DNA from: Vicia villosa | Lineage: Eukaryota; Streptophyta; Magnoliopsida; Fabales; Fabaceae | DNA length: 64,000 bases | Direction: 5' to 3' | NCBI RefSeq assembly: GCF_029867415.1 | Contig: NW_026704997.1 | Location: 1,054,001 to 1,118,000 of the forward strand | In this document: one piece after another, positions 1 through 10,953 of the stretch | How the letters are laid out: every line of letters begins with the position of its first letter | Position numbering within the stretch: position 1 is the first letter of the stretch | Notes under the pieces: model-generated | What the model saw: only the letters and a program-made list of their open reading frames with translations | The model's database searches: none | What the model was told of the DNA's origin: nothing | Translations under genes and position numbers: made by a program

Positions 1-2501
1 GTATAAATTGGTTTTAAAAAAAAAAGTGGAGGTGTGAATAGCAAATATTTGAGGTCCAATTTATTTTGGGCCCATTTGTTTCATTTAATCATTTTATTTT
101 TTATTTATTTATTACTTACTAACTATAAGGTTATTGTTAGAATTATTAGTATATTAGTATTGTTTAAGTAATTTAATTATTATTAATATTTTAGATATTA
201 TTAGTATTATCTTAAGTATTATTATTAATTAATATTATTATTAAGCTTTATTAACCTAATTAGTAATGTTTTATTAGGATTTTTTTTAATTAAATTTATT
301 AAAATTAATAGATTAATTAGCATTTGGGCCGAAGAGAAACGGATTGAGTAATGGGCCGGCTTTCCACATGTGGGTTAGGATGTTGGACCGGGTCAAAACG
401 ACCCGGATCCTGTTCATCTTCCTCTACGCCCAAACCCTTCCTCGCGCCGTTTCAACACAACAAACCCTAATCCTGCAAACTAAATCCAGGCCCAGAAATC
501 AAACATGAATCCTAACGAAAATCAAATCTCAGATCAAAAGGGAAATTGAATCAAATCTTAAAACAGAAATTAAACAGATTTTATTGAATAAAAAATAACC
601 AATTACAAGTCGAATCTCAATCTGATTTACAATCGAATCAACTAACCTAAATCTAAGTAAATCTAATCTTCCTAAAAATGATTAAAAACCCTAGACTATA
701 AATCTAAAGAAATTAGAAGAGGGAAGGGGGATTTTTTTTTGGAGAATTCTGGGAAAGAACCCTAGCGCCGCCGCTCTTCAGCTTCTACCGAACCTGCAAA
801 CATAGAGAAAAGAAGAGGAGATTAACATACGAGGAGCTAACACGACCCAACAATTCAAGAACATAAGGTACCGAATCGGACTTAGCTTAGGATCTTTGCG
901 TGTTTGTATGTTGTTTTTTGGTTTGAATCATTGATTGCTCTTGAAATTCGGTGTCGATGAACGAATCTGGGTTGCGATTAGGGTAGGGTTCATAGATTTC
1001 TGGGTTAGGGTTCTTGATTTTAGGGGTTTCTAGGTTGAAGGTGATGAATGTTCGAATGTTCCGGTTGAATATCAACCGGAAACCTGGGTTTTACGGTGGT
1101 TTTCTGGGGATTTAGGGTGGCCGGAGGAGGGGGTTCGGGGTGGTGTTCGAAGGAAGCAGGGAGAGCGTTAGAGAGAGGAACGAGAAAGAGAGAGAAATCT
1201 GGAAAAGAAATGAGAAGCTTTCCCTCTCTCTTTGCTTGTGTTTACCAACAAACTCTCCGCCGTTAGATCGACGCCACTTGGCCTCCTATGGCCATTTGGC
1301 AGCATCATGGAACATGATTCCATGTGCAACCATATCATGCGCCCTCCAATTCAAATGAATGCAGACCATACGATCAGATTAGATCTGAATCTAACGCTCC
1401 TGAATCCGTGGCACACTCCAATGCGTGCGTTTGCGCCACGCTCAATCCTGTGGACCAAGAAACGTTAGTGGGCCTAGTCCTTCACTATTCACGCCTCCTT
1501 TCTTTGCCACTCTTGACAAAATACACCCCCCTTGTAGTTTTTAAATAAATTTTAATTAATTAAATTTTGTGAAATTTTAATTGTTTAATTATTTGTTCTC
1601 TCTTGATGATTTAATCCAATTTTCTCCTCGAACCGACTAAATCCATTAGTCGCAGTAGACGAGAAATAATTTTGATCATTTAATTTATTTATTAATAATA
1701 TAATTGATTTTAATTTATTTATTAATAATCGATTCTAATTTATTTATTAATAATTCAAATAACTCTCAAGTAATTCTCTCCTCGACCCGACTAAATCTAT
1801 TAGTCGCATTAGACGAGAGATAAAACTTAATCATAAATTCAAAACATATTTAATTTGCTGCCCGCGACGATCAATCCATCGATCTGAGTAACCAGCAATG
1901 CCCCTTAATCCGTTAGCTATACTGACTAAATCTATTGGTCATCGCATCTAACGGTGCCGTATCAAATCAGGGTTGTACGCCCAAAACACTTAAAACACTA
2001 AACCACGATACCACGGATTTACATCCCTTCAAATACTGCGATGTTCACAACTACGACAAGGTAATTCAAAATACCTTCGAACTTCGTATTTCAACAACTG
2101 CGATAAGGCCACTCAAAAAGCCTTTGAAACAACTTCAAACACCTTCATAATCAATTCTAAGGCGTACAATCCTGTGCCCGAACTACGTTGACTCTGATTC
2201 TCCCTAAGAAGATACGTAGGCACTTGGATAACCAAGGCGAGTCCCCCTCTCTAAAATCTCAATTCAATTCAAACTTCAATTTTTACCCTTTTCACTCCCT
2301 TAGCTATTAACCTCAATATTTTAGCCATAAAACTGTTACCCTAGATTCAAAGCCAATAGGAAAGGGTTGAGGGTGCCTAACGCCTTCCTTCAACCTGATT
2401 ATAATAACTTACCCCGATCTCTAAACTGCGTAGGGTTTCCTATTCGCCCTTCAGAATAGGTGGCGACTCTAAAAGCTTCATTTTTAGGGCAGGTTGCTAC
2501 A
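1..2501 (+). repeat. Tat/Ogre-type Ty3-gypsy LTR, 3' part; its left end lies outside the window
   Basis: Very long non-coding block with the layout of legume Tat/Ogre LTRs: an AT-rich stretch (about 80-310), a GC-richer transcribed-leader-like part (330-1500), then a characteristic tail with GGGTGCCTAACGCCTTCC near 2370 and TGGCGACTCT at 2461, ending in a terminal CA at 2500-2501. The same tail design recurs in the LTR at 58075-61433. No primer site follows. The sequence passes straight into the Athila/Cyclops-type LTR at 2502, so this is either a solo LTR or the 3' LTR of an element extending left. The family call rests on layout and motifs, not on a search. Confidence 0.6.
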
Positions 2502-3859
2502 CTTATAAATAGGATTACATACCGGATAATATTTTATTTTTCTACTTTGAAAAAGAATTAATGAACAGGAACTGTCGCTCTCGCGTATTCAGAACTGAAT
2601 TTTACTCTTTAATCTTTACCAAGGTTGTCACATTCTCAATTGCATTTGCGTTAAAGTAGTAAATCCATTTTTTAAGAAATTAAATCTTTTACTCGCTTGA
2701 AAAGTGATTTTGGTTTGAAAGTTTAACTTGAAAGGGTTTTCGACTTTCCTAAGCCTATAAATGCGTCCGCAAATAGTTTTAAAATTGTTTTCTAGAAATA
2801 TCAAACTTTCCTAATTAATTAACAAAGTGCTTCCGCGGCATTTGTTAACTAAAAACAAATCAATTTTATCATAAGTATCAGAAGGCTTTCAATCTTATCT
2901 GATGCATTCACGGCTTTACTTTCGTAATAACCGGCCAAATTAAATTAAGAAAAATGTTATAAAAACCAAAACAGCCCATGGTATCAATCCTAAGAAATAA
3001 AGGACAAATCACTGTCTAATCGACGGTCCTCGCATTCCAGCACCAATAATTTAGCTAGACATGATTACGGTAAAAGAAGAAGGTTTTGTTTGGAAGATGA
3101 AATTAAACATAATGATAAATAAGGCGATGCGATAAAACAAACGTGTGAGGAAAATGAATAGAGTGCATATAAATAAAGATGAATTAAATAAAAACATGTT
3201 CCGAAGAAGCGATAATTTGGTACCAGAAGGAAATAAATGAAATGATTTGAACGCGAGAAATAAAATAGCGGCAAGGTTAAAGGTTTCTCCAAACTTGATA
3301 CAGACATAATCAATCGTGCGATAACCTTCAGATGTGAAAGGCTAAGGCTTACAAATTCAACAGTATATGGCTTAAGTTTGTAATAAGCATGAATACTTCA
3401 AAAAGTGAAACTAAAGGCCTATTTATAATGTTCCAAAACCTAAAATAAAGTATGGGTGGTTGGTGAATTTGTGGGAGAAAATTTAGGGGAGAATGGGAAG
3501 AGTGGATGACCAAGCCAAGCCTAAAATCAACTTCTGCCCCCTTCTTCAGTGTGGCGATCGCCACACACTTCATGGCGAATGTCATGCCTTAAAAATAGGC
3601 GTGACTTGGTCTTGTGATAGTTGGTGCATTGACCACTCATGACCACCTATATGGTGAATACCATGGTGCCTTAAGTGTAAAAATCCATTTTCTTCTCCTT
3701 TTTCCGTCTGAATCGCTTCGTTTCTCCGCGAATGACTCCCATTAGGTCAAATACCTGAAATCCAGAAAAAAATACCCACATAATACAACAAATTGAAATA
3801 AAACAATAATAAAACATATGAAAATCGAGTCAATTATACGGTGTAATTTGGTGTTATCA
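2502..3859 (-). repeat. 3' LTR (partial) of an Athila/Cyclops-type gypsy element
   Basis: This block is a diverged direct copy of 9453-10442. Shared landmarks are ATAGGATTACATACCGG, the 3061/10006 segment GATTACxGTAAAAGAAGAAGG, and the outer end GTGTAATTTGGTGTTATCA (minus-strand LTR start TGATAACACC). It carries roughly 350 bp (about 3240-3620) that the other LTR lacks. Its left part is cut by the Tat/Ogre LTR that ends at 2501. CTTAT at 2502-2506 matches the equivalent place in the other LTR (9453-9457) and is the likely target duplication. Confidence 0.75.
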
Positions 3860-3861
3860 AA

Positions 3862-3885
3862 CTCTCCCACACTTAAACCATTGTT
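3862..3885 (-). other. Polypurine tract next to the 3' LTR
   Basis: Read on the minus strand, a purine-rich AAGTGTGGGAGAG lies directly before the LTR start TGATAACACC, the position expected for the plus-strand primer of a gypsy element. A second copy with the same context (GACAATGTTTAGTTTAAGTG followed by GGGAGAGG) lies about 1 kb inside, at 4855-4890. Confidence 0.6.
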
Positions 3886-4854
3886 TGTCCTCAAGAAAAA
3901 TCAAAGCAAACAGTGACACCCAACAACTAATCTGGGTATAAAGAATTTATTTTAGAACAAAGTTATAACACTCAACAGCTAAACAGTAACACATTCCACA
4001 TCTTGCAGACATAAGTCTCTCTTTTATACAAACCAATTATATTATGTTGTTATGCTTAAGTCTAACTTACTCATCCCATTTTTCATCCTTTTTCATTCAG
4101 GCACAATCACACTAAGCCTGTTATCCGTTCATACTCATAGTAAGGTGACCGGTTAGTGACTCTGATCCTTTGCGTGGGGTTCTGGTACTTTTAAGCAGTG
4201 TAACCCTTTTATTCTCCCTATTGTAGTTGCAGGGGATCAGATTGTAATCCGCCCTACCAAGTTCAACACCATAAACCTCTGAACAAACTATCAACTTGTA
4301 TTTCATTCTATTTTTGCATGTTACATAATTGTTGAGCTAAGTGATCGGGTGAGGGTCACCTAACTTTAGAAGTTTCATTCCCTATTTTCAATTAATTACA
4401 GCAGAAAAAACCAAGATCATTCACTTATTTTCATCGGCATCCCTACGTAGAGCATGCTTAAGTTGGAGCCAATTGCTAAAATAAACTACTCAAGGACTCA
4501 TTTCGGGGTGAGATTTTAAGGCTACATCATACCAATTATCCATATCAATTTCTATAATTTAGAGACTTACAGTGTTAAGATGATACTGATATTTCAAGAC
4601 ATTTCCCCAGTTTCTATAACATGTCCTAAGTTTTTCTAATAGCCTACAAATTTAAAACAAACACTGTTTATTTTTGGAAAAAAAATCGGTATGGCTCAAG
4701 AAAAGGAGAATATTCAATAAACAACTAGAAACCATGCATAAAGAATCGATATCACATGCAATGACTCGATAAACAAACTAAAAACATGAAAACTACTAGA
4801 AAGAAATAAATCTAAACTAGAAAGTAGGAAATCTAAATAGAAAGCAAGTAAAGT

Positions 4855-4890
4855 TCCTCTCCCACACTTAAACTAAACATTGTCCCTAAT
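4855..4890 (-). other. Internal second polypurine-tract-like motif
   Basis: On the minus strand a purine-rich GTGTGGGAGAGG follows the end of env-like unit B, in the same context as the terminal tract at 3862-3885. The 3890-4855 spacer between the two has no coding signal that I can recognise. Confidence 0.5.
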
Positions 4891-4949
4891 GTTTCAATCT
4901 AAGGTAAGAAAGGAATAAAATAACCTGGTGTGCAATAGCTAATCATGGC

Positions 4950-6392
4950 CATGGTGGCCTCTCACATTTCTTTCTCGCGCCCTTCCCGAGTAGGATCCTC
5001 TACTGCTTCCTCCTCACTCTTCATAATAGTATCCTTGCTGGCCTCCTCCCTGTTGAAGTCTCATGTATGCAAGTATTTTCACATTTCGGTCCTGAAGTGT
5101 CTGAATAGATGCTTGCATAGAAATTTAATTTTGTTGCATTGTTTGAATATGTCCCATCATATCCAGTTGTTTATACATGGTGTACAACAAGGAGTCAGGC
5201 CCCTTCTGAGGGAGTTCTCTAGTGTGGTCTTAAGGACCATAGAAAGTACTTACAAAATAGTCAGAAGCATGTGGTGCAGTTTGTGTAGGTGAAAATGAGG
5301 TGGAAGAGGGTTATGAACTTGTGAGACATGGTTATGCCTATTACACTCATCATTGGTATCATGACCTGCTGCCATATCAGCGGGAAAGAACGTGGGTAAT
5401 GGTCCAGTAAATGGGGGAGCATCTAAATCCTAAGTCCAGTTGGCCCTTAATCAGTATGTAAAGGCCAAGGTAAAACAATATTCTCCACAACATCAATATG
5501 AAACATAAGGTGATATCTACCTTCCTTTCGTTTTTTACAAAGCCTCATGTGTCGGGCACAATCAAGATAAAGAATGCGGTGTGGTAGAGGTACTAAGTTA
5601 GCAAGCTTATCATCAAGGCCAATAGCACGGGCTAATGAGGTAACCAAGCCCCCAAAATAGATAGCGCCTCTTCTATTGGCGCTCATGTGTGCTATCATAT
5701 AAAAGGGTCAGAATTTACTTGTCTCCCGTTAAGGGCATCCTGCAAATAAAACATATCTCTTGCATTTGTTTTGTTAGTATTCTCCCGGCCAAAAATAGTG
5801 TCTGCCAACATTTGGCGAAAAACTGGTGGTTAGGTCATGAATTTTGGATGCATGGTTACCCTCAAAGGAGTAAGTTACAACACCTGTAATATCTCTACAA
5901 AACAAACAAGCCTCATTTCCCCACTCGGATTCCAGTGGATCTTCACAAGGTAACCCCTCCCATGCGAGGAAATTTCAACAATTCTGTAATTTTATCAGTA
6001 GTGTATTCATACTCTATGTTAAACATACGAAACTTTATGGTACCTATGGTACTTGCAGACTCAAGCGCAACAATGTAAATGAGTGAACTCAGAAATTCAC
6101 GAGTCAAATATTCATAGGTATAATATTTTTGTGCAAATAAACATTGTAATCCTAAGTTGTCTATCAAATAATACACATCATTATAAATCCCTAAAGTACG
6201 AAGACAAGAGTCATCAGAATACCTTGTGGAGAAAATATCCCGGGTTGACAGAGACTCGAACTTCCTTTGTTGTCTGCCTCCAGCGGGACCCTCCCGAAAA
6301 ATCATTTGCATATTTTCTTCCGCCATTTTTGTAGGAAATGAAGGTTTTTGAGAAATTGGTTGTGAGAGTGAAGAGTTTTGAGAGATTTTCAA
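4950..6392 (-). pseudogene. Env-like / ORF1-like protein remnant, unit B (Athila/Cyclops-type element)
   Basis: Minus-strand coding remnant in at least three pieces. The first (6392-5943, 149 aa) has the STRYSDD, TREFLSSL and GTIKFRMFN pattern of the env-like or ORF1-like protein between pol and the 3' LTR in Athila-type legume retroelements. The second (5698-5447) carries GGLVTSLARAIGL followed by PLPHRILYLD and MRLCKKRKEGRYHLMFH. Beyond 5447 the frame is broken by stops down to about 4950. The family match is to a general pattern that I recognise; function in plants is unproven. It lies 600 bp downstream of a related unit (A) in the same orientation. Confidence 0.6.
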
Positions 6393-7019
6393 TGGAAAAG
6401 AGGGATTTTTATATAATGGAAGTGGTGGAGATATATGGTAATGGAGAATTTTTTGAAGTTAATGAAAGTTATGTGAGTGGGTGGATTTATGGTGGGTGAT
6501 AGTGGAGGAAGAGAGTGGCGTCTGGAGGAAGAAGATGGGGAAAAGTGAGGAAATAGGGACTGACTTCGCTTTTGTCCGCGTTTTGAATTTCTTGAAGCTA
6601 TGGCGTTACCATAGACTTGTGTCGGTCGCCACCCTTTTTTGAATGTTTGGGATTTTGTTTTGATTTTTTAGGGTGTCCATAGGCACTCTTGGGGTTGTAT
6701 CGGCAATCGTTTAAAGTTTGCATATATCCTAATGCCATCATTTAAATTTATTTGAAAGAGATAAATGTTAGAAAAAATATTAAAATATCATAAATTTCAA
6801 AAATTCCAAACAACAGAAATACAAAGATAAATAGATGCAATGGATGTAAAATAGATCTAAATGCGGAAAATTCATATTCAACGATGAAATAAAACAAGGG
6901 ACGATGAGATTCAATTAACGATAAAAAGTTAAATACGCTGATGAAAGAGTAATAAAGCTAATAACAGTTAAATATATAATGATAAGAAATAAATTCTATC
7001 AATGCACCTGAAATGTACG

Positions 7020-8251
7020 CTAAATAAACCGGCGCGAGCGATCCTTAGTCTGATATGGATAGGATGCTCTAGCCGCTACGAACTGGTGTTGAAGACGGTT
7101 AATCTCCTGATCAAGATAATCTGTCTCTTTAGCATGCGTGGCATTGTTCACCTCCATCTGCATAGTAATGTCATTAATTTTCTCATGAAGCCCAACTATT
7201 TCCTTGTGCATGGCATTGAGCTTATAGTCAATACTACACCTTTGCAAATGCAGGTTAGAGGAGAATACAGTGGTCCTATCTGAGAGGGGTAAAGGATGAT
7301 ACTCTGAAATAGAAGGGGTGGAAGGTCTGGCTGGTGTCTCTCTTTGGCCCTCTAAAGCATAAGACCAATTTGCCTTATCATGGACATTTGTTCTCTTTGG
7401 GTGTGGTAGACCGAAGTAATGTATGAGTTCATTCTTAATAAGCAATTTGTAATGGTGGGTACTAAAGAAGACTCGTCGTATCAAATCGTTGTCTAGGAAA
7501 TGATCCAAATCTATACGGGTGTAGCTACAATATGAAACTAAATGAGATAATTGGTTTTGGAGACCTAGGACATATGCTATGTGAGTGATTATCCCACCTA
7601 CATGGATGGGTCCTATAGGTTCTCAATAAGGAAAGTTTCAGACTCAACGAGACATGACTGGGTAACGCAATAGAGGATGAACATTTCTTACTCGCTCACA
7701 AGCTCACAGGTTTCACTTCTACCAAAGAAGGTTTAATCTAAGATCATTTGGAAGTACCTAAATGTCGGGTTATGGATAGTGGTGGAAAGCTGGGTGGATG
7801 GGTCAGGGATGCCCTCGCCGGTAATATCACTCCATAATTTGTCTAGCTCTTCTTGTATAGATAAACAAATGGGAACTTCGGCTACAATATCAATTCCACT
7901 CTGAAATCCTAAAAGATTAGCAAATTCCCGGTGGATAAAATTACACTCATGTCCAAATAATCTGAATGTAATATGTCCTCTGTTAAATCCTAAACCATGG
8001 TAGGGCTAGTAGGTGAGTGAGCTAAAGAACTCTAAAGCGAGGTCCCAGAAAGTAACATTCATAGCTTCAACATAATCATCCCACTAGAGTTGATGACACA
8101 TGTGCCTAACATTAGCTTCGAGTCTTAGGGATTCTAAGGAAACGGTGTCAAGGTACCTAGTGGGTAACATAGGTCTCTCAGATAGGACCATATAACGGTG
8201 TCTCTGAACCTCATCACTGAACTGAATGTGCATGTTATCAAAAGTCGGCAT
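7020..8251 (-). pseudogene. Env-like / ORF1-like protein remnant, unit A (Athila/Cyclops-type element)
   Basis: Starts at an ATG at 8251 (minus) and reads with two in-frame stops through LPTRYLDT, WDLALEFFSSL, HITFRLFGHECNF and FANLLGF. After a frame change come GPIHVGGIITHIAYVLGL and an uninterrupted 162-aa stretch (7508-7020) ending in a coiled-coil-like region rich in E, K, Q, N and L. Order and motifs parallel unit B (4950-6392), so the element holds two diverged versions of one protein in tandem. It is broken and cannot encode a full product. Confidence 0.6.
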
Positions 8252-8388
8252 CCTAAAAATATGGTTAGTAATGAATAAGTGATGGGGAGCAATGATACCT
8301 GAAATTTAAACATGACACAAGTCAGTCCTGTTTAGCAAAACAAATAAATCTCCATTTATGGAATATAAGTAAAACAAAATGAAAGTAT

Positions 8389-8412
8389 CGTGGGTTGCCT
8401 CCCACGTAATGC
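8389..8412 (-). other. CGTGGGAGGCAACCCACG palindrome upstream of the env-like region
   Basis: An 18-base inverted repeat read on the minus strand. A GGGAGGCAACCCA motif is a recurring landmark just upstream of the env-like region in Athila/Calypso/Cyclops-type elements (recalled from the family). Here it lies between the gag-like remnant and env-like unit A, so pol is missing between them. Confidence 0.5.
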
Positions 8413-8669
8413 TTTACTTAATGTCGTTAGCTCGATGATTAGGAGCATCAGTACTCAGAGTGATCTATCGATCAAACTCTTAGAGACATACGGTTTTCAT
8501 GGCCAATTATCAAGCCATCTCTTATATCCTTCACTTGTTCTTTTCTTTTTTCTGTAGGGGGTTCAGACTTTAGTTTTTCCAGTTTAAGCTTATCTTTTTT
8601 ATATTTTACTCTTAAGTCTAATCTTTCCCTATTTTTGCAAATGTTTACTTTTCTATTTTTTCGCGGGGC

Positions 8670-9124
8670 TTAAGATAAAGATATTTTGGTGTAGATATTT
8701 TCTAGCGTCTTTATTTCTTTTTTATAAGAACCTTTCACAACCTCGTTATCATCTTCCTCAGGAATTTTCAATTTTTTTTCGCAAATGGTTGTTACAACAT
8801 TACTTTGACTCTCGGGGGAAAGTTTTAGAGATGTCCGTGCAAGCAGGGAGATTTTAGTCTCCATTTCTTTGTTTCTAGTCACGAGGGACTCAACCACAGT
8901 GTTTAGTTGCCAAACTTTTCATTGATATCGATAATTTGTTCGATGAACTCTGCAATTTGGAGGATTTGTGTTGCCACAAAGCTCCGCATCATATATTCTA
9001 GCCTAAAGTGAGCTCGTGCCTCGATGAAATCCTCCCATAACATTTCAATATTGGATTTACGGGAATCTCTCGATCCCCTAATATAATGTGAGTGGTGATT
9101 GTAAAAAGAATTTGGGTTATGCAT
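8670..9124 (-). pseudogene. Gag-like remnant of the Athila/Cyclops-type element
   Basis: Two short reading frames (9124-8903, 73 aa; 8897-8670, 75 aa) lie directly inside the primer site, where gag should be. The second (MVESLVTRNKEMETKISLLA) has the charged, coiled-coil-like character of the gag C-terminal region. The two frames do not join, and capsid and nucleocapsid signatures are absent. Assignment rests mostly on position. Confidence 0.4.
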
Positions 9125-9206
9125 CTACTTAAGATTTTTGCAAAAATTAAAGGGTGCCTTAATCTAGACGGTGTATCAACAGGGTTACGATATTTGACGT
9201 AATAGG

Positions 9207-9224
9207 TCCCCGGCAACGGCGTCA
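9207..9224 (-). other. Primer binding site, tRNA-Asp-like
   Basis: On the minus strand TGACGCCGTTGCCGGGGA, one base different from the TGGCGCCGTTGCCGGGGA primer site used by Athila-type elements. It lies six bases inside the LTR end at 9231, which fixes the element's orientation (minus strand) and its 5' LTR (9231-10442). Confidence 0.8.
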
Positions 9225-9230
9225 AAAACT

Positions 9231-10442
9231 TGATTGTGTGTATCCGCAATTATATGGAATGTATCAGAGTATTATAAAAGATTGTCGAATCCACAGAGAC
9301 TAAATGGTCAATCTATCGTTACTATTGCTACATTGTTTATCTAAGGCGATTGTTTAGAAGGTTTGTAATTGACAAAAAAATAAAGTAGTAAACTTTTAAT
9401 TAATAAGGAATGATAATGCTAGAATGTGATTCTCGTTGATCAAAAAAATACTCTTATTATTTCAAAATAGGATTACATACCGGGCAATATTTCTACTTTG
9501 AAAAAAAATTAATGAACTGGAATTGTCGCTCTCGGGTATTTAGAACTGAATTTTACTCTCTAATCTTTATCGGGGTTGTCACATTCCCAAGTTACATTTG
9601 CGTTAAAGTAGTAAATCCATTTTTTGAAGAAATAAAATCCTTTACTCAATTGAAAAGTGATTTTGGTTTGAAAGTTTTGCTCGGATAACCGAATCATAGG
9701 CCTATAAACGCGTTCGCAAATAGGTTTAAAATCGTTTTTCAGAAATATCAAACTTTCCTAATTAATCAACAAAATGATTTCGCGGTATTTGTTAACTAAA
9801 AAAAAATCAATTTTATCTTAAGTATCAAAGGCTTTCGATCTTATCCGATGTATTCACGACTTTACTTTCGTAATAGCCGGCCAAATTAAATTAAGAAAAA
9901 TGTATAAAAACCAAAACAACCCATGGTATCAATCCTAAGAAATAATGGACAGAGCACCGTCTAATCGACGGTCCTCACATTCCAGCACCAATAATGTAGC
10001 TGAACATGATTACAGTAAAAGAAGAAGGTTTTGTTTGGAAGATGAAATTAAACATAGTGATAAATAAGGCGATGCGATAAAATAAACGTGCGAGGAAAAT
10101 GAATAGACCGAATATAAATAAAATTGAATTAAATAAAAACCTCCAACGAAGAAGTGATAATCTGGTACAAGAAGTAAATCAATTAAAAGACTTGTGACCA
10201 TTGGTGCATGGACCACTTATGGCCACCTCTGTGGTGAAAGCCATGGTGGTCGCCTTTAGTGTAAAAATCCATTTTCTTCTCCGTTTTTTGTCTGAATCGC
10301 TTCGTTTCTCCGCGAATAACTCCCTTTTGGTAAAATACCTGAGATTCAGACAAAATAACCACATAATACAAGAAATGGAAATAAAACAATAGTAAAACAT
10401 ATGAAAATTCAGTCAATTATACGATGTAATTTGGTGTTATCA
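9231..10442 (-). repeat. 5' LTR of the Athila/Cyclops-type gypsy element
   Basis: About 1.2 kb block running from TGATAACACC (minus-strand start at 10442) to a terminal CA (plus TG at 9231). It is a direct copy of 2502-3859 with many substitutions and a roughly 350-bp deletion, so the insertion is old. Right of 10442 the sequence continues in the middle of a Sirevirus LTR; AGCGT at 10443-10447 is the expected right target duplication, but its partner lies outside the window. Confidence 0.8.
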
Positions 10443-10910
10443 AGCGTTTAAGCAAGGAGTTGAATTTTGTTCTTAGTTGAAGCTTTTAAGAAAAACTAAG
10501 TATTGTTTATTAGAAGTGTAATCTTCTGTTTTGGTTTTTGTCACAGGTTGTGACTGGTTTTTATCACTAAGGTGATTGGTAGGAAGAGAGAGGGATCTCA
10601 TATCTAGAGGGTTCTAGGTAGAAGTTGCACAAGGTAGTGATTAGACGATAAGTTGTAAACTGGGATTGTTTAGGATTTGAACTAATACTATCATAGTGAA
10701 CTTCCTTCCTGGCTTGGTAGCCCCCATAGTAGGTGACGTTGCACCAAAATGAGTTAACAATTGATTGTGTTAATTATTTTTGCATTTTACTTTTTGCACA
10801 ATCTCCTGTTTTAGCAAGTGTTTTCTGTTAGCAGATGATGTCATATCATCTGACTGACATTATGTTTGTGTTGGGACATCAGTCTTGACATCTGTATTGC
10901 AAGTGCCATA
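10443..10910 (+). repeat. Sirevirus (SIRE/Maximus-type copia) 5' LTR, right part
   Basis: Clearly related to 52446-52915: shared GGAAGTGTAATCTTCTG-type tract, TCTCATATCTA followed by GGGTTCTAGGTAGAA, the AGTTGTAAACTGGGATTG tract and a TTGGGACATC region near the end. It begins abruptly at the edge of the Athila/Cyclops LTR, so that element inserted here. The LTR is followed by a Met-tRNA-type primer site. Confidence 0.7.
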
Positions 10911-10918
10911 GTTTTAAT

Positions 10919-10930
10919 TGGCATCAGAGT
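10919..10930 (+). other. Primer binding site, initiator tRNA-Met-like
   Basis: TGGCATCAGAGT closely matches the TGGTATCAGAGC primer site of copia elements and lies just after the LTR. It supports plus-strand orientation of the Sirevirus remnant. Confidence 0.7.
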
Positions 10931-10953
10931 AGGCCCCCAGTTCTGTTTATTGG

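Noticed and set aside
1140..1548. Three overlapping plus-strand frames of 72-78 aa
   Set aside because: They lie in a long LTR, overlap in different frames and show no domain or start context.
10919..10930. Possible tRNA-Met gene fragment
   Set aside because: Only the 12-base 3'-complementary part is present next to an LTR; it is a retroelement primer site.
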